Assembly: GCA_002789915.1 (NCBI GenBank)
Contig: PFUD01000023.1
Location: 1-64,000, forward strand
Direction of reading: 5' to 3'
Origin: Comamonadaceae bacterium CG_4_9_14_3_um_filter_60_33
GTDB lineage: Bacteria > Pseudomonadota > Gammaproteobacteria > Burkholderiales > Burkholderiaceae_C
Length of the DNA: 64,000 nucleotides
In this document: one piece after another, positions 40,694-48,283 of the stretch
How the letters are laid out: the number at the start of each line of letters is the position of its first letter
Position numbering within the stretch: the first letter of the stretch is position 1
The notes under the pieces: model-generated
Seen by the model: the letters and a program-made list of their open reading frames with translations, nothing else
What the model was told of the DNA's origin: nothing
The model's database searches: none
Position numbers and translations under genes: made by a program

Positions 40694-41293
40694 TCAGTTG
40701 GCAGCGCGAATCGTCTTGAAACGAGCAATGCGCGCCTCAGGGCGACCCTTTTTGATACTGGTTTTGTTCATCACCCAAACCAAGCTTTTACCCTGTGGGC
40801 CCGTACCAATATCGGTAAAGGCATAGGGCACTTCACCGACAGCGGCAAATTCTTTCATGTCCTTGAGGTCATCAAAGACATAAAAACGACCTTCTTTAAA
40901 CACTTCACCGTAGAAATCAGTACCGCCAGACAGCTTGCCATCAAAAACCAATTCACCTTTGGTGGGCTTGTTGGCTTTGACATCGGCTTTGGTGAGACCG
41001 AACACCACGGTCTTGCCGTCGGGGCCGGCACCGATACGCGTGCGAGTCAGGGCAACTTCGCCATGGGCCAAGAACTGCTGATAGGTCTTAAAGTCACCAA
41101 AAGCGTAGAACCGGCCCTCTTCGGTCAGCACCACGTAATATTCGCTTGCGGAGGCCTCGGCCTTAGCCGGTGCAGCAGCATACGTTGATGCTGCTTTCGA
41201 CGCTGTTGTGGGAGCCTGGTTGGCGCAGCCAACCAAAGTCAACGCAGCCAAGGCCACGACGGACAGGCTGGCGCGTTCAAAAGAAAAAGACAT
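40694..41293 (-). CDS. Two-repeat lipoprotein of unknown function in the pst operon
   Basis: I do not recognise this family. The 199-residue product has a lipoprotein signal with Cys23 in LVGC, an Ala/Lys/Ser-rich linker (about 24-50), and two homologous repeats. Repeat 1 (about 51-110) and repeat 2 (about 126-184) share EGRFYxF, GEVxxxxTxIGxGPxGK and a closing K-rich turn. Each repeat may form a small beta-rich domain. It sits 69 bp after pstS and ends just before a terminator upstream of pstC, so it should be expressed as strongly as pstS. A periplasmic role in phosphate capture or sensing is inferred from position only. Confidence 0.75.
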   Translation of the reverse strand: MSFSFERASLSVVALAALTLVGCANQAPTTASKAASTYAAAPAKAEASASEYYVVLTEEGRFYAFGDFKTYQQFLAHGEVALTRTRIGAGPDGKTVVFGLTKADVKANKPTKGELVFDGKLSGGTDFYGEVFKEGRFYVFDDLKDMKEFAAVGEVPYAFTDIGTGPQGKSLVWVMNKTSIKKGRPEARIARFKTIRAAN

Positions 41294-41316
41294 GGATATC
41301 TCCTAATGAAAGGAGC

Positions 41317-41350
41317 CGCAGCGGACTCGCGTTGTGCACGCGATGCTGCG
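41317..41350 (-). repeat. Hairpin between pstS and the lipoprotein gene
   Basis: CGCAGC (41317-41322) pairs with GCTGCG (41345-41350), with an inner stem TCGCG (41327-41331) and CGCGA (41339-41343). There is no T-run, so it is more like an mRNA-stabilising hairpin after the abundant pstS message than a terminator. Confidence 0.5.
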
Positions 41351-41362
41351 ACTCGATTGGGT

Positions 41363-42343
41363 TTATTTGGTAAAACTGTCCACTGCCTTCGCAGCCATGG
41401 CAGCAGGCATCGGGACAAAACCGTCCTTGATCACCACTTTTTGGCCTTGCTGCGACAGCACCATCTTGAAGAATTCACGCTCCAGCGGGTTCAGCGCCGT
41501 GTTGGGCTTTTTGTTCACATAAACGTACAGGACGCGAGCCAGAGGATAGGTACCATCAAGCGCGTGCTTGGGATCAGCCTCAACGTAGGGCTGACCCACC
41601 TTTTTGGAAAGCGGCAAGACGCGCACGCCAGAAGTTTTGTAACCAATGCCAGAGTAACCCAAGGCATTGATCTGCGTAGCTACCGACTGCACCACAGAGG
41701 CGGAACCTGGTTGTTCAGCCACCTCGCGCTTGAAGTCACCTTTGCAAAGCGCGTGTCCCTTGAAGTAACCGTAAGTGCCCGAGACCGAGTTACGACCATA
41801 CAAGGCGATGTCGCGAGTGGCCCACTCACCAGTCATGCCCAACTGACCCCACTTGGTAATGTCGGTACCCAAGCCGCACTTACGCCCCACAGACATGGCA
41901 GCATCAACCTCTTGAAGACTCATACCCTTGATCGGGTTGTCTTTATTAACGTAAACGGCCAAGGCATCAATCGCCACAGGCACCGGGAAGGGCTTGTAGC
42001 CGTGCTTTTTCTCAAAAGCCTCAACTTCTTTGGCCGTCATCATACGGCTCATGGGGCCAAAATTGGAGGCACCTTCGGTCAGGGCCGGCGGCGCAGTGGA
42101 CGAACCGGCACCTTGAATCTGAATGTTCACGTTGGGGTACAGGCGCTTGTATTCTTCTGCCCACAAAGTCATCAGGTTATTGAGTGTGTCGGAGCCCACA
42201 CTGGTAAAATTTCCAGATACGCCAGAAGATTTTTCGTAGTTGGGTAAAGCCGGATCGACTTGGACAGCTTGAGCCATCACAGATTGAGCCACAAAGCTGA
42301 CAGTTACCGCGCCCATCAGCGCGACCAGTGTTTTCAATTTCAT
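41363..42343 (-). CDS. pstS: Phosphate ABC transporter substrate-binding protein PstS
   Basis: PstS is the periplasmic phosphate-binding protein. From the ATG at 42343 the product has 326 residues. A cleavable signal peptide ([23 protein letters not shown] region) is followed by the binding-protein fold, with phosphate-contact segments [10 protein letters not shown] and [15 protein letters not shown]. The start was chosen over an in-frame one at 42481 because it gives a normal signal peptide and has GGAGA upstream. A triple Pho-box repeat lies about 70 to 100 bp upstream. Confidence 0.95.
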   Translation of the reverse strand: MKLKTLVALMGAVTVSFVAQSVMAQAVQVDPALPNYEKSSGVSGNFTSVGSDTLNNLMTLWAEEYKRLYPNVNIQIQGAGSSTAPPALTEGASNFGPMSRMMTAKEVEAFEKKHGYKPFPVPVAIDALAVYVNKDNPIKGMSLQEVDAAMSVGRKCGLGTDITKWGQLGMTGEWATRDIALYGRNSVSGTYGYFKGHALCKGDFKREVAEQPGSASVVQSVATQINALGYSGIGYKTSGVRVLPLSKKVGQPYVEADPKHALDGTYPLARVLYVYVNKKPNTALNPLEREFFKMVLSQQGQKVVIKDGFVPMPAAMAAKAVDSFTK

Positions 42344-42414
42344 CGGATTTTCTCCAGTTGGTTTGGGACGATTCAGCACCTCTTGTGCTTCGAGACGAAG
42401 TTTAAAAAGGCTTT

Positions 42415-42443
42415 GTGTCAATACTGTGACAATTTGATCACAA
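42415..42443 (-). promoter_or_regulatory. Pho box array upstream of pstS
   Basis: On the minus strand three 7-mers repeat every 11 bp: TTGTGAT, TTGTCAC, TTGACAC, separated by CAAA and AGTA. This matches the PhoB direct-repeat pattern (7-mer, 4-bp spacer, 7-mer; consensus CTGTCAT). An AT-rich TTTTTAAAC lies about 10 bp downstream as a candidate -10. It is 72 bp from the pstS start. Confidence 0.75.
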
Positions 42444-42503
42444 ACCATGGTCAGGTTCCTGCCCAGTTTGGCCACGGGCAATTCGATTTTTTCACTTTTA
42501 CCA

Positions 42504-42532
42504 ATGACGTCAGTGTGTCAGAACCGCGACAA
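42504..42532 (-). promoter_or_regulatory. Possible second, degenerate Pho box array
   Basis: On the minus strand TTGTCGC, CTGACAC and ACGTCAT are spaced by 4 bp each, an 11-bp period like the array at 42415-42443 but further from consensus. It lies in the 319-bp gap between pstS and the divergent 93-aa gene, which otherwise holds only the promoters and Pho boxes listed. Confidence 0.35.
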
Positions 42533-42579
42533 ACCTTGCTTTAACAGAAAGACACAGCGACAAAACACCGTTTATGTCG

Positions 42580-42597
42580 GTGTCATTGAAGTGTCAT
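42580..42597 (+). promoter_or_regulatory. Pho box for the 93-aa gene/ppk2 unit
   Basis: GTGTCAT-TGAA-GTGTCAT is a perfect direct repeat in Pho-box spacing, differing from the CTGTCAT consensus only at the first base of each half (G for C) and the second pair remaining TGTCAT. It reads toward the plus-strand genes and lies 65 bp upstream of the ATG at 42663. Confidence 0.8.
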
Positions 42598-42662
42598 CAA
42601 AATATTGAGGCTGATCAGCTATGCTCGCAAGAGAAACCATGACAAATTGAACGGAAAAACAT

Positions 42663-42947
42663 ATGCTCGCCATCAAAAAAGCCCGCAAACTGATTGAAGC
42701 CAGCCCGAGCGACCCTGCTGCACACATCATTGCCGCGTTGGTCCTCGCGCTTGAGAGTGAATCCAGCATCTCGGTCGCAGAGCTTTACAAGCTCGACAAC
42801 AAACGCTTCGAGTTGGCGATGGAAATCCTCAACGAGTGGCGACTTGACCGGCATTACGCCAGCAAACTACGCCTGGTCGACTCCAGCACCATGGTGCAGG
42901 CTTTGGTTAACGTCCCCCAGGATTCACTTGAACCCTCTTCCAAATAA
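42663..42947 (+). CDS. Conserved-looking small protein of unknown function upstream of ppk2
   Basis: A 94-codon gene (93 residues) I do not recognise. The product looks soluble, mostly alpha-helical and weakly charged (MLAIKKARKLIEASPSDPAA then two long helices around IIAALVLALESE and KRFELAMEILNEWRLDRHY). No signal peptide or metal motif is seen. GGAAA lies upstream of the ATG. It is the first gene behind a strong Pho box and ends 8 bp before the ppk2 start, so a phosphate-starvation role linked to polyphosphate is plausible. Confidence 0.7.
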   Translation: MLAIKKARKLIEASPSDPAAHIIAALVLALESESSISVAELYKLDNKRFELAMEILNEWRLDRHYASKLRLVDSSTMVQALVNVPQDSLEPSSK

Positions 42948-42955
42948 GCAAAGCT

Positions 42956-43912
42956 GTGTCAAGCAATAACAAAGAACCTTCACGGGAGCTCGATTTGGAT
43001 TTCAATGAAAGAAATCTTATTGAACGCATTCGTCGCGATCTGGCTGACAGCAACGACGAAGAATTTGAACTCGAGCTTGAGGATCGGAACCTCGATACCG
43101 CTGCCGGGCGGGCGATGGACTTCGAATCCGAGGAGTACAGGAATAGCAGGAAACTGTACTTCCGGGAACTGATCCGGCTTCAGGCCGAATTGGTCAAGCT
43201 GCAGGACTGGGTCGTTAAAACCGGCCAAAAAATCGTGATTTTGTTCGAGGGGCGTGATGCCGCCGGCAAAGGGGGCACCATCAAGCGCATCACACAGCGC
43301 CTGAATCCGCGGGTGTGCCGGGTCGCTGCCTTGCCCGCCCCGAACACCCGCGAGCAAACCCAGTGGTACTTCCAGCGCTATGTGGCGCACTTGCCCGGCG
43401 CGGGTGAAATGGTCTTGTTCGACCGCAGCTGGTACAACCGGGCGGGTGTCGAGCGGGTCATGGGATTCTGCTCGGACGAACAATATGAAGAATTTTTCCG
43501 CTCCGTGCCTGAGTTCGAAAAAATGCTGCTGCGCTCTGGCATCAAACTGGTCAAGTACTGGTTTTCAGTGTCTGATGAAGAACAACAAATCCGGTTTTTG
43601 GGACGCATTCATGACCCCCTCAAGCAGTGGAAACTCAGCCCGATGGACATGGAGTCGCGCCGCCGCTGGGAGGAGTACACCAAAGCCAAGGAAGTGATGT
43701 TTGAGCGCACCCACACCCCGGAGTCCCCCTGGTGGGTGGTGCAGGCCGACGACAAGAAAAAAGCCCGGCTCAATTGCATTCACCACTTGCTGAGCCAGTT
43801 CGACTACCACGAAGTGGAACATCCACCTATCATGTTGCCGCCGCGCGAGCACAACGACGACTATGTGCGCCTACCCATCCCCAATGAAATTCTGGTACCT
43901 GAAATTTATTGA
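42956..43912 (+). CDS. ppk2: Polyphosphate kinase 2 (class I PPK2)
   Basis: PPK2 enzymes interconvert polyphosphate and nucleoside phosphates; class I members phosphorylate GDP or ADP from polyphosphate. The 318-residue product has one PPK2 domain with Walker A FEGRDAAGKGGTIKR, Walker B VLFDRSWYNRAGVE and the lid segment PLKQWKLSPMDMESRRRWEEY. The start is GTG at 42956. An acidic N-terminal region (about 20-60, DSNDEEFELELED) precedes the kinase domain. It is controlled with the upstream 93-aa gene by the Pho box and is followed at once by a Lys/Ala/Pro-rich protein gene. Confidence 0.93.
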   Translation: MSSNNKEPSRELDLDFNERNLIERIRRDLADSNDEEFELELEDRNLDTAAGRAMDFESEEYRNSRKLYFRELIRLQAELVKLQDWVVKTGQKIVILFEGRDAAGKGGTIKRITQRLNPRVCRVAALPAPNTREQTQWYFQRYVAHLPGAGEMVLFDRSWYNRAGVERVMGFCSDEQYEEFFRSVPEFEKMLLRSGIKLVKYWFSVSDEEQQIRFLGRIHDPLKQWKLSPMDMESRRRWEEYTKAKEVMFERTHTPESPWWVVQADDKKKARLNCIHHLLSQFDYHEVEHPPIMLPPREHNDDYVRLPIPNEILVPEIY

Positions 43913-43924
43913 TTGCTTGATTCG

Positions 43925-44374
43925 ATGAGCACGAACACACCAAGCACCCAAACGACCGATTCTGTCGCGCATCCTGACATAAGCAAAGCCACGGCACCTG
44001 TAGCCAGCCCTACAGTCGCCAAAAAAGTCGCGCCTCTCATTTTCAAGACCCCTGTCAAACGCGTGACGTCAAGCAGCAAAAAGCCCATGCCGGTGGCCAA
44101 GCCTGCAGACAAGACTGTCAAACCTGCTTCGGCTGCTGCCAGACCAGCCTCCAGAAAGTTACTCAAACCCAAAAAAATCAAATTGGTGCGCGACAGCTTC
44201 ATTATTCCAAAGCTGGAATACCTGATGCTCGATGCGCTGAAGCTGCGCGCCGACGCACTGGGAAAATCCATCAAGAAAAGTGAACTGGTACGCGCCGGCA
44301 TCAAGGCCCTGGCTGCCATGCCGGACAGTCAATTTCTGGCAGCTATAAAGGCCGTGGCGCCAGGCAAAAACTGA
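43925..44374 (+). CDS. Lys/Ala/Pro-rich protein with ribbon-helix-helix-like C-terminus (paralogue 1)
   Basis: The 149-residue product has a disordered N-terminal half (about 1-80) rich in Ala, Lys, Pro, Thr and Ser, like histone H1 tails. Its C-terminal domain (about 85-140) has the pattern of a ribbon-helix-helix DNA-binding fold: strand VRDSFIIPK, helix LMLDALKLRADALG, turn, helix KKSELVRAGIKALAAM. The ATG at 43925 was chosen; a TTG at 43913 is possible. It starts 12 bp after ppk2, so it belongs to the Pho-controlled polyphosphate unit. A paralogue is at 58803-59375. DNA binding is inferred. Confidence 0.75.
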   Translation: MSTNTPSTQTTDSVAHPDISKATAPVASPTVAKKVAPLIFKTPVKRVTSSSKKPMPVAKPADKTVKPASAAARPASRKLLKPKKIKLVRDSFIIPKLEYLMLDALKLRADALGKSIKKSELVRAGIKALAAMPDSQFLAAIKAVAPGKN

Positions 44375-44383
44375 CAACAGCGA

Positions 44384-45007
44384 TCAGACTCGCCGCAGAA
44401 TCTCGATCACTTCGTCATCATCAACCTGCGTAAAGTCACGATAGAACTGGCCCACGGCCTGAAAAAAGTCAGGCGCTTCAAGGCACACCACCTCATCAGC
44501 CAGCTCAGCCACCTTGGCCAATGTATCGGGCGGTGCCACAGGCACGGCACAAATCAGTTTGGCGGGTTTCATGGCGCGCAGACCATGTAGCGCGGAGATC
44601 ATGGTGGCGCCCGTGGCCAGCCCGTCGTCAATCACGATAACGATGCGACCCGTCGGGCTGATGGGTGGCCTGAGCGGCGTGTACTTGGTACGGCGCTGGC
44701 GCAGGGTGGCCAACTGTTCGCGTTTTTCGGCCTCGATGTAGTCGGCAGTGCCGCCATAGGCTCTGGCGTAGTCAGCCAGGTAGGTCCAGCCGCTCTCATC
44801 GACTGAGCCAATGGCCAACTCGAGCTGCTGCGGCGCGCGCAGCTTGCGCACCAGTACCACGTCAAGCTCGCCACCAAGCTGGTCGGCGATGATCTTGGCC
44901 ATGGGCACGGCACCGCGCGGAATCGCCAGAATCAGCGGATGCTTGTCCCGGTAGCTTTTGAGTCGGTCGGCCAACTGCTTGGCCGCATCCAGGCGATCTC
45001 GAAACAT
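44384..45007 (-). CDS. Phosphoribosyltransferase domain protein
   Basis: A 207-residue type I phosphoribosyltransferase with the PRPP-binding motif VIVIDDGLATGATM and an N-terminal segment ILAIPRGAVPMAKIIADQLG. The substrate is unknown; this stand-alone family is often found near stress or phosphate genes and is sometimes fused to hydrolases. CAGGAG precedes the ATG at 45007. It converges on the paralogue 1 gene with only 9 bp between stops. Confidence 0.8.
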   Translation of the reverse strand: MFRDRLDAAKQLADRLKSYRDKHPLILAIPRGAVPMAKIIADQLGGELDVVLVRKLRAPQQLELAIGSVDESGWTYLADYARAYGGTADYIEAEKREQLATLRQRRTKYTPLRPPISPTGRIVIVIDDGLATGATMISALHGLRAMKPAKLICAVPVAPPDTLAKVAELADEVVCLEAPDFFQAVGQFYRDFTQVDDDEVIEILRRV

Positions 45008-45109
45008 GATTTGGCTCCTGGTCGATGAAAAAACATCTGATTTCCCAAACCCAAGTTTCTCTGCCTACAGAAATCCGGTTTTGACAATTCGCAAACTGCA
45101 ACCGGCGCC

Positions 45110-45337
45110 TCATTTTTTTTCATTGCTTTTTTTGACGGGACGGCAGTCAAAGCAAAAAAACATCAAGGAATTCAGATACCGTTGGATGCTGCCTTTGCTA
45201 CGTGCCTTGTGTTTACCGCATTTGATGCAACTCCGCGTTTCACCGGGCGCTCCCATGGCTTGGAATGGCGTGCCGTTCTCCTTGACCAGATAGCGAAGAC
45301 CAGAGGCAGAGATTTTTGTCGATTCGTCGTTGTACAT
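45110..45337 (-). CDS. Small putative zinc-ribbon protein
   Basis: An unrecognised 75-residue protein. Two cysteine pairs, CIKCGKHKARSKG and FFCFDC, are spaced about 25 residues apart as in zinc ribbons, with a basic stretch between them (KARSKGSIQRYLN). The N-terminal half (SGLRYLVKENGTPFQAMGAP) has no obvious motif. The ATG at 45337 was chosen; a TTG at 45373 would add 12 residues. It lies 57 bp after the Nudix gene. The region is more AT-rich than its neighbours. Confidence 0.55.
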   Translation of the reverse strand: MYNDESTKISASGLRYLVKENGTPFQAMGAPGETRSCIKCGKHKARSKGSIQRYLNSLMFFCFDCRPVKKSNEKK

Positions 45338-45394
45338 GGCACTTTGATCCGCTTCTTGATGTTGAAGGAACAATCATTGTGCTTAGCCGCCGTT

Positions 45395-46240
45395 TCAGTG
45401 ATGTGACAAGGCATGGGAGAGGATCAATGACGCATCCAATGTAAACACATTGCTTTCCATTTGTAATTTCAACTCAAGTGGCTGCAACAAGGCAAATTGC
45501 GACACTTCACCGTCTTGATTGATGGGCGTGATGCCATCGGGAATCACGCCCGCGAACCAGTCAATCTGCTCCACCACGTAGCCAATGGCGCCGTCCCGGG
45601 CATTGGGATGCTGCACGATCACGCGGCCACCGGCATGCAATTGCTGAACAACATCAAGTTTGATCCCAGCTTCTTCCCATGTTTCACGTACCAGTGCTTT
45701 TGTCAAGTTGTCCGATGCAGGCACCAGCCCCCCTACCGTCGTGTCCCACAGACCGGGATCAATCGCTTTATCAAGTGACCGCTGCTGAACCCAGACATGA
45801 CCATTTGATGTGAATCCCACCAAATGAACTGCGCGCGTCGCGATTCCAAGCAGGCGAGCGACGCCACGCTCGACACAGGCTAATTGACGGTTCTCAGGAC
45901 TGAACACCGCCAACAGCTCGTCGCGCCACTGCTCGCGAACGCAGCCGATATTTTCTGTGCGACAGGCTTGCGCGATGTAAGCCAGGGCTTGTGTGCCCTG
46001 CCCGGTGATGTGCCAACAGTCATCGGCACTGCGCTCCAGCACAAACGCGTCCGTTTTCAGGCGCTGGCCATCTGGAACAATTTGCTTGAAACAATCCCGT
46101 TCAACGGACCCAATCCGCTCTCCATTGAGCAATAAGTCCTGTCTTGGCCGCAAGGGCGGACAGTTGGCTCTGGCATGCAGGGCATCCAGCCAAAGCGGGT
46201 TCAAGCAGCTTTGCTGCATAACCTTGTCTGGTCTTGTCAC
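45395..46240 (-). CDS. Nudix hydrolase with DUF4743-type N-terminal domain
   Basis: A 281-residue protein: an N-terminal DUF4743-like domain (about 10-120) and a C-terminal Nudix domain with the box GGLVPASDNLTKALVRETWE followed by EAGIKL. Nudix enzymes hydrolyse nucleoside diphosphates linked to another group; relatives of this layout resemble thiamine pyrophosphokinase-associated proteins. The GTG start at 46240 overlaps the phnX stop by 4 bp, so it is translationally coupled to AEP degradation. Its substrate there is unknown. Confidence 0.8.
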   Translation of the reverse strand: MTRPDKVMQQSCLNPLWLDALHARANCPPLRPRQDLLLNGERIGSVERDCFKQIVPDGQRLKTDAFVLERSADDCWHITGQGTQALAYIAQACRTENIGCVREQWRDELLAVFSPENRQLACVERGVARLLGIATRAVHLVGFTSNGHVWVQQRSLDKAIDPGLWDTTVGGLVPASDNLTKALVRETWEEAGIKLDVVQQLHAGGRVIVQHPNARDGAIGYVVEQIDWFAGVIPDGITPINQDGEVSQFALLQPLELKLQMESNVFTLDASLILSHALSHH

Positions 46241-47049
46241 GGGCGCTCTCCGCGCTTCAATCGCGCATTGATCTCGTCCAAAACAGGCAGTAAGTCAGTA
46301 ACACTGTCTATCACGTAGTGCGCCCCGGCAGCCTTGAATTCTGCGCCAACGCTGGATCGGATGGTTTCAAGTTGATCGCTCGAGGCCGCCTCGTACTCGG
46401 CAAGCGTCAATCCGGCGGGGCTACCTGAGAGCGCGACCCCAACGGTCCACATACCGGCGTTGACACCCTCGGCAATGCCAGGCAATGTGTCATCCACCTT
46501 GATGCAGTGGGCAACACTGCTGATTTTGAGGTCAAGAACGCATTGCAGCGCCATCCATGGCCCTGGTCGAGCACCTGCTTTCAGGTCATCGGCGCACACG
46601 GTGCAATCTGGCGAATAGCCCTTGGTGGTGGCCACAGCCATCAACTGGGTCATCACCTGGCGCGGATAGCCCGTGGTCGAACCAATCTTGATGCAGCGTG
46701 CGCGCAAGCCTTCCACCGTTCCCAGCGCACCCGGAATCAAGTCGGCGTGGGCACCCACCCTTTCCACCTGTAGCGGCAGGAAGGTCTGATAAATATGATC
46801 AATGTCTGCGTGACGCATCGCTGCCCCAAATTTTTCCTGCCAGCGTTTTCCGACGACAGGGTCATTGCCCAGCGCTTCAATATGTTGCCATTTACCCAAG
46901 CCCATGGGACCACGGGCTTCGGCCAGCGAAAGATCAAAATCGAAAGACTGCTTGAAAGCATCAACAAAAATCTGCGTCGGTGCAAAGGAACCGAAATCAA
47001 CGATCGTCCCGGCCCAGTCAAAAATCACGGCTTCAATGTGTGGGTGCAT
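46237..47049 (-). CDS. phnX: Phosphonoacetaldehyde hydrolase PhnX
   Basis: PhnX, a HAD-superfamily enzyme, cleaves the C-P bond of phosphonoacetaldehyde to acetaldehyde and phosphate. The 270-residue product has the nucleophile Asp11 in VIFDWAGTIVD, the Schiff-base Lys53 in PMGLGKWQHIEAL and the downstream acidic motif in CIKVDDTLPGIAEG. The ATG at 47049 has GGAGA upstream and places Lys53 as in characterised PhnX. It acts after PhnW and lies about 100 bp downstream of it. Confidence 0.95.
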   Translation of the reverse strand: MHPHIEAVIFDWAGTIVDFGSFAPTQIFVDAFKQSFDFDLSLAEARGPMGLGKWQHIEALGNDPVVGKRWQEKFGAAMRHADIDHIYQTFLPLQVERVGAHADLIPGALGTVEGLRARCIKIGSTTGYPRQVMTQLMAVATTKGYSPDCTVCADDLKAGARPGPWMALQCVLDLKISSVAHCIKVDDTLPGIAEGVNAGMWTVGVALSGSPAGLTLAEYEAASSDQLETIRSSVGAEFKAAGAHYVIDSVTDLLPVLDEINARLKRGERP

Positions 47050-47149
47050 GAGGTGCTGTCTCCAAAGTTGGCCGGTGTTTAGCCGGTAGATTTCAGTGTC
47101 CGCGATCCGGCGCAGAAGGTATCTGTGTGCTGTTAGTCTGCAACCGGCG

Positions 47150-48268
47150 TCAAGCCAGAACCGGAACACCCATGTCGCGCAGTGTGTCGGCCACGGCCTG
47201 GACCACATGACGCATGTCTATGGGCATCAGTGCACCAATACAGCCAACCCGAAAGGTTTCGACCTGGGTCAGCTTGCCAGGGTAAAGGATGAACCCCCGA
47301 TCGCGCACCCCCTGGTAAAGCGTTTTGAAGTTGTAGCCCGGATGCTCTGGGGCGCGGAAGGTGACAATGATGGGCGACTGTACCGATGGTGACAGGAATG
47401 ATTTCAACCCAATGCCGCGCATGCCGTCGGTCAATGCAGCACAGTTCGCCGCATAACGCCCACCGCGAGCTGGGAGCCCACCTTCCTCATGAAACTGCGC
47501 CAACGCCTCATGCAAGGCAGCCACCACATGGGTGGACGGCGTAAAGCGCCACTGGCTGGTCTTTTGCATGTAAGTCCACTGGTCATACAAATCCATGGCC
47601 AGAGAGTGGCAATTGCCGGCACTGGCCTCCAACTTGGATTGGCGAATGATCACAAAACCCATACCAGGCACACCTTCGAGACATTTGCCCGACGAGGCAA
47701 TCAGCGCATCAAACGGCGTCGTGCGCACGTCAATGTCAATGGCAGCAAAGGAGCTCATGGCATCGATGATCAAACTGCGGCCATGGCGCGCCACCACCCT
47801 GGCAATATCGGCCAGCGGGTTCATGATGCCGGTGCCCGTTTCGCAATGGACTTGCGCCACGTGCGTGATGGTGGGATCGGCCATCAGCGCCGCCTCAATG
47901 GCTTGTGGATCGGCAGGTTGGTCTTCGGCAAAGGGGAGTTCAACCGCTTGCCGGCCAAGGTAAGTGAGAAGTTTCAGGATGCGCGCGCAATAGGCGCCAT
48001 TGTTAGGTACCAGCACCTTGCCGTCGCGTGGCACCAGGGTTCCTAAAGTCGCCTCCACCGAGAAGGTGCCGGAGCCTTGCAAAGGTACACAAACGTGGTT
48101 GCCGGCACCGTGTGCGATGGCAACAAGCTGGCTGCAAACCTCTGCGGTCATGCGATTGAAGGCGGCATCCCACGAGCCCCAATCATGCAGCATCGCCTGT
48201 TTGGTTCGCAGCGAGGTGGTCAGTGGTCCGGGCGTCAACAACAAGGGGTCGCGATCAATGACGTACAT
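47150..48268 (-). CDS. phnW: 2-aminoethylphosphonate--pyruvate transaminase PhnW
   Basis: PhnW converts 2-aminoethylphosphonate and pyruvate to phosphonoacetaldehyde and alanine. The 372-residue PLP enzyme has Asp169 in LIIDAMSSF and the PLP lysine Lys195 in [12 protein letters not shown], with the N-terminal segment [11 protein letters not shown]. The ATG at 48268 was chosen over a TTG at 48280 because GGGA lies upstream and the N-terminus then fits the family. It lies 15 bp after the permease gene. Confidence 0.95.
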   Translation of the reverse strand: MYVIDRDPLLLTPGPLTTSLRTKQAMLHDWGSWDAAFNRMTAEVCSQLVAIAHGAGNHVCVPLQGSGTFSVEATLGTLVPRDGKVLVPNNGAYCARILKLLTYLGRQAVELPFAEDQPADPQAIEAALMADPTITHVAQVHCETGTGIMNPLADIARVVARHGRSLIIDAMSSFAAIDIDVRTTPFDALIASSGKCLEGVPGMGFVIIRQSKLEASAGNCHSLAMDLYDQWTYMQKTSQWRFTPSTHVVAALHEALAQFHEEGGLPARGGRYAANCAALTDGMRGIGLKSFLSPSVQSPIIVTFRAPEHPGYNFKTLYQGVRDRGFILYPGKLTQVETFRVGCIGALMPIDMRHVVQAVADTLRDMGVPVLA

Positions 48269-48283
48269 AAGTTTTCCCAAGGT

